Shown here piece by piece: positions 26,949 through 35,768 of a DNA stretch of 64,000 nucleotides. The DNA comes from Prevotella sp. (GTDB lineage Bacteria > Bacteroidota > Bacteroidia > Bacteroidales > Bacteroidaceae), in assembly GCA_020026195.1 (NCBI GenBank), contig JAHHQW010000001.1, positions 1 to 64,000 of the forward strand, given 5' to 3'. The notes below the pieces were generated by a model that was not told where the DNA came from, made no database searches, and saw nothing but the letters and a program-made list of their open reading frames with translations. Made by a program: the position numbers and the translations under genes. Positions within the stretch are counted from its first letter, which is position 1. Each line of letters opens with the position of its first letter.

Positions 26949-27632
26949 TTAATATGACTGTGTGTACTTTACGTTATTGTATGTTCCTATGAGACATGCT
27001 GTGATTGCAAAAACATCGTAGGCTATAATTATGTATACCTGGTGTACTAACCGTGCTACCATGACGAATGCTATAAATAATATCATCAGTGATATAAGTG
27101 CCTTTGCTGTACGACGACTCTTCTTCTTGGAAACACTGAAACCCGAACTCAACAGTAATATCCAGAATATAAGAAACAAATACATAATGGAACGAGAACC
27201 TGTAAAGAATCTTACAAAAGAAGAGAGTATCACGGGCATCATGTCTGTGTCAAAACATATATGCCCTATCATGACAAACATTATGGTGCCTGCCAGCATG
27301 CAGTACAGCAGACATATAACCGAAACGGCAGCCATTGACAGCAATATACTTGTAAACTTTTCCTGTAACGTCACAGGTAGTGTCATCTTTCGCATTATGC
27401 CGTTTTCTTTAAAATAATTTATGAAAACAAAAACTAAAATGTTACACGTCATAATCATTGACATGGTGAGGTAGCTTTCTATCACCTCCGACATCTCATC
27501 TTCCATAATGTATGCCACAAGCACAAATATCAGAGGAACTGCAAACCATATTGCATTTGTGAGTGTCATAGTCTTATTTACAAACGCAAGCCGTGTCATT
27601 GCAAATACTTTATTCAAGGATATATTTTTCAT
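26949..27632 (-). CDS. ABC-2-like membrane protein, paralogue 2
   Basis: A 227-residue protein with about six spans. It keeps the shared motif in a diverged form (MTLPVTLQEKFTSILL) and ends with YNNVKYTQSY, comparable with YHNFKLTQQI and YHCFKKTQQK in paralogues 4 and 3. Its ATG overlaps the stop of the preceding gene as ATGA, which indicates translational coupling. Its function is inferred from the operon as a permease subunit. Confidence 0.62.
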   Translation of the reverse strand: MKNISLNKVFAMTRLAFVNKTMTLTNAIWFAVPLIFVLVAYIMEDEMSEVIESYLTMSMIMTCNILVFVFINYFKENGIMRKMTLPVTLQEKFTSILLSMAAVSVICLLYCMLAGTIMFVMIGHICFDTDMMPVILSSFVRFFTGSRSIMYLFLIFWILLLSSGFSVSKKKSRRTAKALISLMILFIAFVMVARLVHQVYIIIAYDVFAITACLIGTYNNVKYTQSY

Positions 27633-28321
27633 TGTTTATCTCTTATTATTTTAAAATTATTATAACTGCGCACTACTGCTAAGATTATTATTAAAATCGA
27701 ATAGACATTTAATGCCAGGACAACAGCAGTATAACCGTAATCTGACATTACCGGCAGTATCAATAAGTATAATACAGACGATATGACTGCCAATACGTAT
27801 TCGACATATCTGTTTGTAACTCCTGTTCTGTATGCTATCTTTAACCAGCCTACAAGTGATGCAATGTACATCATAGGTAATATAAATCTGATGTACTTGG
27901 TGTCGAAGATTAATCCTAACACCGAAGAATATCCCGTTCCATATATTATATGACTGATTATCAGTAGAAATACTATATCGGTAACTAACATTACGGCTAA
28001 CCATATAACTGACTTTAAAGCTATCGCCAAAATCATAGCTGCGTATTTATCTATGTTAGATGCCGGTAATGTTATAATATGCTGCAACCGACTGCTGCCT
28101 ACAAACTTTTCAATTATCAATATTGTTGGAATAATCATTGACAGTGCTATGGTGAACGATATACTGTCTTCTATCATGTCGCTGTACTGATTATCTATAA
28201 AAGTTGTGACCAATACGATAGCAAGCGAATAGACCACGGGCATAATGTATACAGCCCTGCCTTCTTCACCAAGCACCGTCTCTGTAACGGACTTTACTTT
28301 ATTCCAGTTTACATTGCTCAT
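27629..28321 (-). CDS. ABC-2-like membrane protein, paralogue 1
   Basis: A 230-residue protein with about six spans and the family motif ITLPASNIDKYAAMIL, ending YNNFKIIRDKQ. It is the most diverged of the four paralogues at its N-terminus. Its ATG overlaps the ATPase stop (ATGA), so ATPase and first membrane subunit are made at linked rates. It is probably the primary transmembrane partner of the ATPase. Confidence 0.65.
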   Translation of the reverse strand: MSNVNWNKVKSVTETVLGEEGRAVYIMPVVYSLAIVLVTTFIDNQYSDMIEDSISFTIALSMIIPTILIIEKFVGSSRLQHIITLPASNIDKYAAMILAIALKSVIWLAVMLVTDIVFLLIISHIIYGTGYSSVLGLIFDTKYIRFILPMMYIASLVGWLKIAYRTGVTNRYVEYVLAVISSVLYLLILPVMSDYGYTAVVLALNVYSILIIILAVVRSYNNFKIIRDKQ

Positions 28322-29121
28322 TTTATCAATCCTTTTGTTACTGCATTGAACAACATTACGATGTCTATCTCCGATTCTTCTCCATCATTAGGTAGTATTA
28401 CTTTGTATCCGCCTGCACTCTTTTCTGAATAAACTGCTCCTTCTGCCGATGCTGATGTTCCGAATGTGTAACGCTCTGTAATCTCTGACGCTGAAGCATT
28501 GAAAGCATTTCCTTCGTTAGTGAGAATTACGAAATGGTCGAGAATGTTTTCCACATCACTCACAAGATGTGTTGATATTATGATGTACTGTTCGTCGCCA
28601 CAATATTTCATGAGAAGCTGGCGGAATGTCTTCTTTGAAGGAATATCCATGCCGTTGCTCGGCTCGTCCATAAACAGAATTTCTGTCTGTACGGCTAATG
28701 AAAAACTTACAAAGGCTTTTTTCTTTTCGCCTAACGACATTCCATATAATTTCTTGCTGCCGTCTATTCCGAACGACTTGATACAGTCTTCAAGTATGTC
28801 TTTAGAAAAATTCTCATAGAATGGTGAGTATGCTTTGACAAAATTGTTGAATGTCAGATTTACGTCTGATATCGTATCTGGCATGAAGTATATCTTTGAC
28901 ATTGTATCAACATCGCGTTTCGTAACGTCCTTACCATCTATTTTTATGTCTCCTCCTGTTGAGAAGATTACACCTGACATCATTTTCAATAATGTGGTCT
29001 TACCGATTCCGTTTTCTCCGAGAAGACCATAGATTCCTGGCTCATCAAACTCAAGATTAAGGTTCTTAAATATGAAGTTTGTATCTTCGTATGCAAATGT
29101 TACATTGTGTAATGTTATCAT
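28318..29121 (-). CDS. ABC transporter ATP-binding protein of the four-permease operon
   Basis: A 267-residue ATPase. Walker A is GENGIGKTT (35-43), the signature is a degenerate SLGEKKK (129-135), Walker B is LFMDEPS (149-155) and the switch His is 185 in STHLVSD. The C-terminal 50 residues form a small extra domain. ATPases of this type serve ABC-2 exporters in YtrA/GntR-controlled operons of Gram-positive bacteria, often linked to cell-envelope stress or antimicrobial peptides. That link is from family knowledge and not shown here. It is the first gene after the promoter at 29173-29204. Confidence 0.88.
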   Translation of the reverse strand: MITLHNVTFAYEDTNFIFKNLNLEFDEPGIYGLLGENGIGKTTLLKMMSGVIFSTGGDIKIDGKDVTKRDVDTMSKIYFMPDTISDVNLTFNNFVKAYSPFYENFSKDILEDCIKSFGIDGSKKLYGMSLGEKKKAFVSFSLAVQTEILFMDEPSNGMDIPSKKTFRQLLMKYCGDEQYIIISTHLVSDVENILDHFVILTNEGNAFNASASEITERYTFGTSASAEGAVYSEKSAGGYKVILPNDGEESEIDIVMLFNAVTKGLIK

Positions 29122-29147
29122 AATCAGTATTTTAGTTAATCAATATT

Positions 29148-29171
29148 AGTGTATTACTACTGTATCACACT
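29148..29171. promoter_or_regulatory. likely GntR/YtrA operator dyad
   Basis: Arms AGTGTATTAC (29148-29157) and GTATCACACT (29162-29171) are inverted repeats matching at 8 of 10 positions (AGTGTnnTAC-N4-GTAnnACACT). The dyad starts one base from the -7 box and covers the expected transcription start of the ABC operon, an ideal site for repression by the operon's own GntR protein. Confidence 0.65.
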
Positions 29172-29172
29172 G

Positions 29173-29204
29173 CAAATATATGTCATATAAGTGTAGCATC
29201 CAAA
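29173..29204 (-). promoter_or_regulatory. sigma-ABfr-type promoter of the four-permease ABC operon
   Basis: On the minus strand TTTG (29204-29201), a 20-base spacer, then TATATTTG (29180-29173) followed by C. The leader to the ATG at 29121 is about 45 bases and contains the operator dyad. Confidence 0.75.
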
Positions 29205-29314
29205 TATTACACCTAAAAAATTTGTTTTTTAACACATGATTATGGAATAATGTCATTAAAGAGGTCGTATCTCATGTACTTAGCGTTTCTTAAATACTCT
29301 CAATACTGAAACGA

Positions 29315-29351
29315 ATAAAAAAAGGTCAGCACCTTAATGATACTGACCTTA
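29315..29351 (-). terminator. terminator after queA and the bat operon
   Basis: On the minus strand AAGGTCAG (29350-29343) pairs with CTGACCTT (29329-29322) and is followed by TTTTT. It lies about 25 bases after the queA stop. Confidence 0.8.
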
Positions 29352-29376
29352 AAAACTAATATGTCTTTATATTATA

Positions 29377-30594
29377 TTACGGAATTAATATCGAACTGTC
29401 GCCATAGCTCAGGAAACGGAAATCGTGTGAAAGTGCATAACGATATATGCTTCTCCAGTCTCCCTTTACGAATGCACTTACTAACAGAAGCAGCGTGCTC
29501 TTGGGCTGATGGAAATTAGTAATAAGTACTTTTACTATCTTATATTCGTAACCCGGGGCTATGATAATCTGTGTGCTTGTGTTAAGTACTGACATTTCAT
29601 GACGCTCGAGGTAGTTTACAATCTCTTGAAGTGCCTCAATCGCTGTGAGCTGCGGATGTTCTTCGTATGGTTCCCACTGATTAACGTGAAGTTCTTCTTC
29701 TGTTGCATCAGGATTGGAATGCAGTTTTACACCGATATAGTAGAGACTCTCCAGTGTTCTGACGCTGGTAGTTCCCACTGCCGTTACATTTGCATTGTAT
29801 GAAATTATCTTTTCTATCGTTTTCTTACGTACTGAAATGTATTCGGTATGCATGGTGTGTCCTGCAATATCCTCGCTCTTTACCGGACGGAATGTTCCTG
29901 CTCCTACATGAAGTGTCAGTTCCTCGCGTTCTATTCCGTGAGCCTCAAGGTCCTTGAACACATTCTCCGTGAAATGAAGTCCTGCCGTAGGTGCTGCCAC
30001 GCTACCCTTAATCTTTGAGTAGACTGTCTGGTATGTGGTAAGGTCGCTTTCCTGTGTGTCACGGTTAAGATATGGCGGAATTGGAAGTTCGCCGGCATGG
30101 TCTATAATCTCTGCAAAAGACACATCGGGATTATCCCATGTAAAACGTACTTCATGACTGGTGCCATGTTCGCCAATCTTCTCTGCGGTAAACTTAATGT
30201 CGCAGCCGTTTATATTGAGTGTTGTTTCAAGCTGTCCGTTCTTCCATTTCTTTAAATTACCTATAAGACAGTACCATGAACATTCTTTTGTCGTATGGAA
30301 CATCTGTTCGTAATCTGCGGGAAAAGCTGGTTCCAGAAGGAACACTTCGATGAGGGCACCTGTTGTCTTTGTAAAGTGCAGACGTGCTCTGATTACTCGT
30401 GTGTTGTTGAACACCATGAGTGTTTCTTTCGGAACATATTTTGAAAGGTTATAAAACATATCGTCTGTAACCTCACCATGACGATATACGAGAAGTTTAC
30501 TGTGGTCGCGCTCCGCAACAGGGAACTTTGCTATTCTCTCGTCGGGCAGCGGATAATCGTAATCCTTTATCTGGATGTGTTTTGTATCTGTCAT
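29377..30594 (-). CDS. queA: S-adenosylmethionine:tRNA ribosyltransferase-isomerase QueA
   Basis: A 405-residue enzyme of queuosine synthesis that transfers and isomerises the ribosyl part of SAM onto preQ1 at tRNA position 34. YDYPLPDERIAKFPVAERDHSKLLV, VFNNTRVIRARL, GSVAAPTAGLHFTENV and LHVGAGTFRPV are family signatures, and NFHQPKSTLLLLVSAF lies near the end. It starts 25 bases after the PAP2 stop and shares the bat operon terminator, so it is probably the last gene of that transcript. No other queuosine genes are in the window. Confidence 0.95.
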   Translation of the reverse strand: MTDTKHIQIKDYDYPLPDERIAKFPVAERDHSKLLVYRHGEVTDDMFYNLSKYVPKETLMVFNNTRVIRARLHFTKTTGALIEVFLLEPAFPADYEQMFHTTKECSWYCLIGNLKKWKNGQLETTLNINGCDIKFTAEKIGEHGTSHEVRFTWDNPDVSFAEIIDHAGELPIPPYLNRDTQESDLTTYQTVYSKIKGSVAAPTAGLHFTENVFKDLEAHGIEREELTLHVGAGTFRPVKSEDIAGHTMHTEYISVRKKTIEKIISYNANVTAVGTTSVRTLESLYYIGVKLHSNPDATEEELHVNQWEPYEEHPQLTAIEALQEIVNYLERHEMSVLNTSTQIIIAPGYEYKIVKVLITNFHQPKSTLLLLVSAFVKGDWRSIYRYALSHDFRFLSYGDSSILIP

Positions 30595-30619
30595 TTCTTA
30601 CCTTAAAAATTTCTATCGT

Positions 30620-31309
30620 TTATATAAATCCTCGTATAACGCCATATATGAGTGTAAATACGAAGACGCTTGTTGCCATGTCGATGTCACCGAAGCTGTA
30701 TCCTCGCGAGGTATATTCTGAAGATACATAACTGTAAACGGGTTCTATCTTACGGGCAATCTTTCCATATATAATATATACTATTAATCCTATGAGTGCT
30801 CCCCATAACAGACCTGCAAGGACGTCGGAGGGATAATGTGCACAGAGATAAATACGTGAATAACCATTGATCAGCGACCACGCCATCATCAACAGCGTGA
30901 ATACGCGGCTGCGAACCATTAGCGAAAGGAATACTGCAACAGCCATTGTGTTGGCTGAATGTGCAGAGAAAAAGCTATATCCTGAATCGTCTACGCCTGG
31001 AACAAGCGAGAGCAGCGGTGATGCTGCCGGATCGGCAAAGGGGCGCAGTCGTGCGAAGAATGGTTTTACTGCGATGTTATCTAATATTCCTGAGAAAAGG
31101 ACACTCATAAAAACCATAAGCATTATGAAAAGGATATGCTTTATGGTTTCGTTGTTCTTTATAATCATGATGAACAGGGCTATATAGAACGGAATCCATG
31201 TAAACGGATGCGTAAGTACAGACATAAACGAATCGGCAAACAATGAATGGTTGCCGCCGATTAAGTTCATTATTTCTATATCTGCCGACTGTATTGATGT
31301 GAAATCCAT
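30620..31309 (-). CDS. PAP2-family membrane phosphatase
   Basis: A 229-residue protein with about six spans. The PAP2 catalytic motifs are KPFFARLRP (Lys82 to Pro90), FSAHSAN (114-120, a variant of PSGH) and SRIYLCAHYPSD (Arg152, His158). It likely dephosphorylates a lipid such as undecaprenyl pyrophosphate, phosphatidate or phosphatidylglycerophosphate. Its ATG overlaps the TGA of the upstream batD-batE gene by one base, so it is translationally coupled. It has a soluble-looking C-terminal tail of about 30 residues. Confidence 0.88.
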   Translation of the reverse strand: MDFTSIQSADIEIMNLIGGNHSLFADSFMSVLTHPFTWIPFYIALFIMIIKNNETIKHILFIMLMVFMSVLFSGILDNIAVKPFFARLRPFADPAASPLLSLVPGVDDSGYSFFSAHSANTMAVAVFLSLMVRSRVFTLLMMAWSLINGYSRIYLCAHYPSDVLAGLLWGALIGLIVYIIYGKIARKIEPVYSYVSSEYTSRGYSFGDIDMATSVFVFTLIYGVIRGFI

Positions 31310-33903
31310 CAGATTACCTCCACGCTTTCTTTTCTTACCCAGCCTTCAGTTCCGTCGGAGAGTTTAACGCCGTACCATTCTTTCATGGTGCCGTCTGTTA
31401 TCTCTACGCTTGTGCCTTCGTGTACAATCATAAGTTCCAAGCTTGTGTCAGAAGGCGTCTTTCTTACTTCTGTAGAAGATGATACTACAACTGCTCCTGT
31501 GCGATTTGTCATCTGTTCTTTCTGCTGGTATGCAAAGATGTTGGATACAACGAAAAGTACAATGAGAATTGCAGAGCCGAAGAATCCTACTTTTCTTATC
31601 ATTATTCGTGACGAGAAGAGATAGAAAAGTACGAGAATAAGCGAAAGTATTATACTTACCACGGCTGTAATGGCCCATCCGTCAACGCTCATCATGTTTA
31701 CAAGTGCCTTGTAGATTGTTACGAAGAACATTTCTGAACGAGGGGGCATCTTGTCTGCTGTCTTACTGCGTGCCATCTCAAGATTAAACTTGATGTCCTT
31801 GTCACCAGGAGACAGAAGAAGAGCACGTTCGTAACTGATTACGGCACGTGTTATGTTATTGAGTCGGTAGTATGCGTTACCGAGGTTATAATATACCTCG
31901 GCACTCTCGCCTTCCTTAAGAAGTTTTTCGTATTCTAAGACTGCCTGCTGATAATTACCTTTTGAGTAATAAGCATCTGCATCGACTTTATCTGCTGCAT
32001 TAACGGCACACGGCAGTAACATCATAAGGATGAGAATTACGAATGACTCTGTATTCTTTTTATTTCTCTTCTTTTTGTTATTTCTCATGTCTGTTTCTAT
32101 TTCCATAATTGCAGTCATAGCTGAATCAAATGTCTTGTTCATACTTACGCCCTTGTCACCAGGAGCATAACGTTCGAACTCGCATTCATCGAGTGCATGG
32201 ATAAACTTCTGTACTGTCTCTGCACCTACACCGCTTTCTGAAAGTTTCTCCTCTACGTTCTCTCTGAGAAGTTTCTCTGACGGCATGTTAAGTTTATCAC
32301 TTACATAACCCCAAAGTGCTCTCAGAACTTCATCGAAGAATTCACCGTCACGACCAGCCTTCATGAGTTTGTCTGCCTTACGGAGACGTTTCACTGCAAC
32401 ACTGTTGGCACGCTTACCCTTAAGTTTCACGATGTCGGCATTCTCTATGGCTCTGCGACGGAAGATTACAAGCAGTGCAATGAAGATTACTGATGTAATT
32501 ATAAGGAATGCCCAGTAACTTGTAGAGCTGAAGAACAGACGGTCTACGCTGCGATGTTCTGCTTCGCCTTTCTTTATTTCGCGAATATCACGGTCTTTCA
32601 AGTTACTGAAATCATCTACATAAGATGACTTGCCGTCACCTTTAAGTACATTTAACGTAAACTTATCGGTCTTTATCGTCTTATAATTCTTCTGGTCAAG
32701 GTCAAAGTATGTAAACTCCAATGGAGGAATTTCGTATTTGCCCATGTTACGCGGTACGATGATAATATCGTAAATCATTGTTCCGCTTGCTCCATCTCTT
32801 GTAAGCTGCGTCTTATCTGTCGATTTAGGATCGTACTTATCAAAATCCTTTGGAAGTTCTGGCATCGGACAACTAATAAGTTTCATGTTGCCATGACCAC
32901 TTATCTGAATTCTCAAAGTAACAGCATTATTTGCAGTAACTTCATTCTTATCGAAATGTGCCTTTATATTGAACTTACCAACGGCACCGGAGAAATTATC
33001 CGGACGCTTCGGTAATGGTTCTACATGTAATGTTATGGGAGCTGTCTTTATCTTCTTATTTACTTCAACGTAGGCTGAACCACCATTGAACATTGCCTCG
33101 AAAGGATCGAAGTTACGGTCACGCTGCATTACTACGCCGTTAAACGTAAGCGAAGGTATCGTAAGATCGCCCGACTTCTGCGGATAAAGAAGATACTGAC
33201 TCCATATTGCAGTCTTATAAGTACGTCCTCCGATGTTTTCAAGACGGAAACTGCGTCCGCCTGTCTGAAGGACTTCTTCGGTAAGGAATCCTGCAACGTC
33301 GGGCATCTTGACGTCAAGCTGTGTAAGTCCCACTGCAGTACATACTTTATATGTAAGAAGTACTGGTTCCTGTTCGTAAACCTTCTTCTTATTGGTACTT
33401 ACCTGAATAAACAAATCCTTACCAGTAATTTCTTCACCGGCATAACTCTCTCCTACCGGTCTGCGCTGCTGTCTTCTCTGAGCCTTTGCGCCACCACCGT
33501 TAGAATTACCATAAGGATTGTCAATTACCCTCACGGTACGCTTCTGAGAATGAAGGGTCTTACCGTTAGACAACCATATTGTGGCCTGCGGCAATGTATA
33601 CGAACCTTTCTTAGAAGCTGAAAGAATATAAGTATAAGATATCGAAGACGAAGTCGTAGCATGGCCGTTGATGTTAGAGTAACTCTGCTGCACAGATGTA
33701 CTCGGACCATAAAGGATTTCCAAACCGTTAGGAAGATTTCCGAAACGTATGTCTTTAACTTCGGTATTGCTAACCGTAAAAATAAGACGGAAGTTGTCAC
33801 CAACCATCACATCGTTAGGAACGTTGACCTTCACTGTCTGCGCACTGACCGACAGGAACATCAGCAGTACTATAACCGAAAATATGTATCTTAAATGTCT
33901 CAC
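31309..33903 (-). CDS. BatD-BatE fusion protein
   Basis: An 864-residue envelope protein joining two bat proteins. Residues 1-21 are a signal peptide. Residues 22 to about 430 are BatD-type beta domains (VKVNVPNDVMVGDNFRLIF, GNLPNGLEILYGPS). A membrane span lies near 470-485, then a charged cytoplasmic region. At about 606 a second module begins with a Met, a Lys/Asn-rich stretch and a former signal peptide (FVILILMMLLPCAVNA), then TPR repeats (DADAYYSKGNYQQAVLEYEKLL; VYYNLGNAYYRLNNITRAVISYERAL), two spans and a C-terminal SH3-like domain (WYGVKLSDGTEGWV), which is BatE. In Bacteroides fragilis batD and batE are separate genes. The internal ATG at 32088 could still start a separate BatE. Confidence 0.85.
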   Translation of the reverse strand: MRHLRYIFSVIVLLMFLSVSAQTVKVNVPNDVMVGDNFRLIFTVSNTEVKDIRFGNLPNGLEILYGPSTSVQQSYSNINGHATTSSSISYTYILSASKKGSYTLPQATIWLSNGKTLHSQKRTVRVIDNPYGNSNGGGAKAQRRQQRRPVGESYAGEEITGKDLFIQVSTNKKKVYEQEPVLLTYKVCTAVGLTQLDVKMPDVAGFLTEEVLQTGGRSFRLENIGGRTYKTAIWSQYLLYPQKSGDLTIPSLTFNGVVMQRDRNFDPFEAMFNGGSAYVEVNKKIKTAPITLHVEPLPKRPDNFSGAVGKFNIKAHFDKNEVTANNAVTLRIQISGHGNMKLISCPMPELPKDFDKYDPKSTDKTQLTRDGASGTMIYDIIIVPRNMGKYEIPPLEFTYFDLDQKNYKTIKTDKFTLNVLKGDGKSSYVDDFSNLKDRDIREIKKGEAEHRSVDRLFFSSTSYWAFLIITSVIFIALLVIFRRRAIENADIVKLKGKRANSVAVKRLRKADKLMKAGRDGEFFDEVLRALWGYVSDKLNMPSEKLLRENVEEKLSESGVGAETVQKFIHALDECEFERYAPGDKGVSMNKTFDSAMTAIMEIETDMRNNKKKRNKKNTESFVILILMMLLPCAVNAADKVDADAYYSKGNYQQAVLEYEKLLKEGESAEVYYNLGNAYYRLNNITRAVISYERALLLSPGDKDIKFNLEMARSKTADKMPPRSEMFFVTIYKALVNMMSVDGWAITAVVSIILSLILVLFYLFSSRIMIRKVGFFGSAILIVLFVVSNIFAYQQKEQMTNRTGAVVVSSSTEVRKTPSDTSLELMIVHEGTSVEITDGTMKEWYGVKLSDGTEGWVRKESVEVI

Positions 33904-33918
33904 GTCTAATATTAATTT

Positions 33919-34713
33919 TTACCAGTTCTTCTCTAAGTCTCTCTTTCTTGGCTGTTCTTTCATTTTGTTCATTCTATCCTTAGTCTGCCTTTCCTGGCGC
34001 ATTGCAGCGTTAAGCAGCTGTTCCGCATTCTTCTTACTCATGCGGTCGCTCTCATCTTTCTTGGCATCCGACTTCTTCTGCTTGTCTTTGTTAGGATCTT
34101 TCTTATCCTTATTTTCCTTATCGCTGTTCTTCTTGTCGTTGCCATTCTTATCCTTATTCTTGTTTTTGTTGTCGTTCTTCTGCTGAGGATTATCCTTCAG
34201 AAGTTTTTTACATAAAGCAAGATTGTAACGTGTCTCGTCATCATAAGGATTGTCTCTTAGTGCCTGCTTGTAAGCCTCTATTGCCTCGGCATACATCTTA
34301 TGATTCTGACATATTACGCCAATGTTATGGTTAGCCTGTGCCCTGCGCAATGGAACTTTCTCCATACGTGCAGCACTCTGAAACTCCTGAACCGCAGCCG
34401 AATCACTGTTCTGCATCATAAGTGCACAGCCCAGATTGTAGGCAGCCTGAGGATTATTAGGATTACTTTCCAAAGCCTTCTTATATTCCACTTCGGCCTG
34501 TGCATAAGAATCTTTCTTGAACAGACGGTTGCCGCGTCGGATACATTTACGGTCGTTATTTTCTGAATCAAGCGAAGGATCCGATGTATCTATAGAATTA
34601 GCATTAACGTTTTTCGTTCCCGAACCAACGACACTCTTGTTTTTCTGTGCCATTACATCGGTATAAGAAAACGCAATAAAAAGAAATAATAATATATAAC
34701 CTAAAGCTTTCAT
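33919..34713 (-). CDS. batC: BatC, TPR protein of the bat operon
   Basis: A 264-residue protein with a signal peptide (GYILLFLFIAFSYTDVMAQ), three to four TPR units (about 55-165: IRRGNRLFKKDSYAQAEVEYKKALESNP, AAYNLGCALM, NHNIGVICQNHKMYAEAIEAYKQAL), and a long, highly charged Lys/Asn/Asp-rich low-complexity tail (about 170-264). BatC proteins in Bacteroidota and Leptospira have this layout and are thought to scaffold Bat complexes in the periplasm. Its ATG overlaps the batB stop as ATGA. Confidence 0.88.
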   Translation of the reverse strand: MKALGYILLFLFIAFSYTDVMAQKNKSVVGSGTKNVNANSIDTSDPSLDSENNDRKCIRRGNRLFKKDSYAQAEVEYKKALESNPNNPQAAYNLGCALMMQNSDSAAVQEFQSAARMEKVPLRRAQANHNIGVICQNHKMYAEAIEAYKQALRDNPYDDETRYNLALCKKLLKDNPQQKNDNKNKNKDKNGNDKKNSDKENKDKKDPNKDKQKKSDAKKDESDRMSKKNAEQLLNAAMRQERQTKDRMNKMKEQPRKRDLEKNW

Positions 34714-35735
34714 TGTTTTTTCTTGAATAGAGTTATACGTTTCTGCAAAAGAGTCTTGCGTTCCATTACGAACACCTCTATAATAAGCAACAGAAGGGCA
34801 ATTATTGCAAATGCCTGGAACTGTTCGTCGTAACTGCTGTATTCATTACTGTTTATATGTCCCTTTTGTAACTTAGCTATTTCGGCATTAAGTTTTTCTG
34901 TTGCGTCGTTTGTGTTATCAACATGTATGTAAGCGCCTCCGCCTGCCTTAGCAATGTTGCGACACATATCTTCGTTAAGATGAGTTACGACCACCTGTCC
35001 GCTGCGGTCCTTAAGATAAGTTCCGTCAGGCATCTCGATAGGCGAACCCGAAGGAGAACCTACACCAAGTACATAAACCTTGATACCTCTCTTATGTGCT
35101 TCCTTGGCAGCATTCACTGCATCACCGTCATGTTCCTCACCATCAGTAATGAGAATAAGAGCACGACCTACATTCTCCTGCTGTGTAAAGCTGTGAGAAG
35201 CCTTATCTATGGCAAGGGCGATGTCAGTACCCTGTGTTGCCACAAGTTCGGGAGATATTTCTGAAAGGAACATCTTTGCCGAAACATAATCGCTCGTAAT
35301 AGGAAGCTGGATAAATGCATCACCGGCAAATACCACAAGTCCTATCTTATCATTAACAAAGTTGTCTACCATATCTTCGACAAGCATCTTGCTTTTGTCG
35401 AGACGCGACGGAGTAACGTCTTTAGAATACATAGAGTTACTTACGTCCATTGCGATAATACTTTCAATACCTACCCTTTCCTCTCGGTTTATCTTTGCAC
35501 CCATCTGCGGACGAGCAAACATTACGATGAGAACTGCAAGTGCAGCCATGAGCAATGCGGTCTTAAGTATTTTTCTATGCGCCGAGAAGTCGGGCATAAG
35601 AGATGAAATAAGTTTCGGATCGCCTAACTTTCTAAATTTCTTTCGTCTGTTAATCCATACGCCTATATACAGAAGTATCAGGACTGGTATGATTAGCAGC
35701 AGGTATAAATATGTAGGATTTTCAAATCGAAACAT
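34710..35735 (-). CDS. batB: BatB, von Willebrand factor A domain membrane protein
   Basis: A 341-residue protein with two N-terminal spans (about 7-25 and 58-75), a von Willebrand A domain (about 85-285) with the MIDAS motif AMDVSNSMYS (DxSxS), TQGTDIALAID and LITDGEEHDG, and a C-terminal span (FAIIALLLLIIEVFVM). The metal site faces the periplasm. It is one of the paired VWA proteins of the bat operon. Bat mutants of B. fragilis tolerate oxygen poorly, though the molecular role is unsettled. Confidence 0.92.
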   Translation of the reverse strand: MFRFENPTYLYLLLIIPVLILLYIGVWINRRKKFRKLGDPKLISSLMPDFSAHRKILKTALLMAALAVLIVMFARPQMGAKINREERVGIESIIAMDVSNSMYSKDVTPSRLDKSKMLVEDMVDNFVNDKIGLVVFAGDAFIQLPITSDYVSAKMFLSEISPELVATQGTDIALAIDKASHSFTQQENVGRALILITDGEEHDGDAVNAAKEAHKRGIKVYVLGVGSPSGSPIEMPDGTYLKDRSGQVVVTHLNEDMCRNIAKAGGGAYIHVDNTNDATEKLNAEIAKLQKGHINSNEYSSYDEQFQAFAIIALLLLIIEVFVMERKTLLQKRITLFKKKQ

Positions 35736-35768
35736 TTCTATTCTATTCTTTTAATACGTTTTTAGTTG

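Noticed and set aside
33749..34186. A plus-strand frame rich in Leu, Phe and Ser opposite batC
   Set aside because: Its low-complexity runs are the reverse reading of the Lys/Asp-rich BatC tail.
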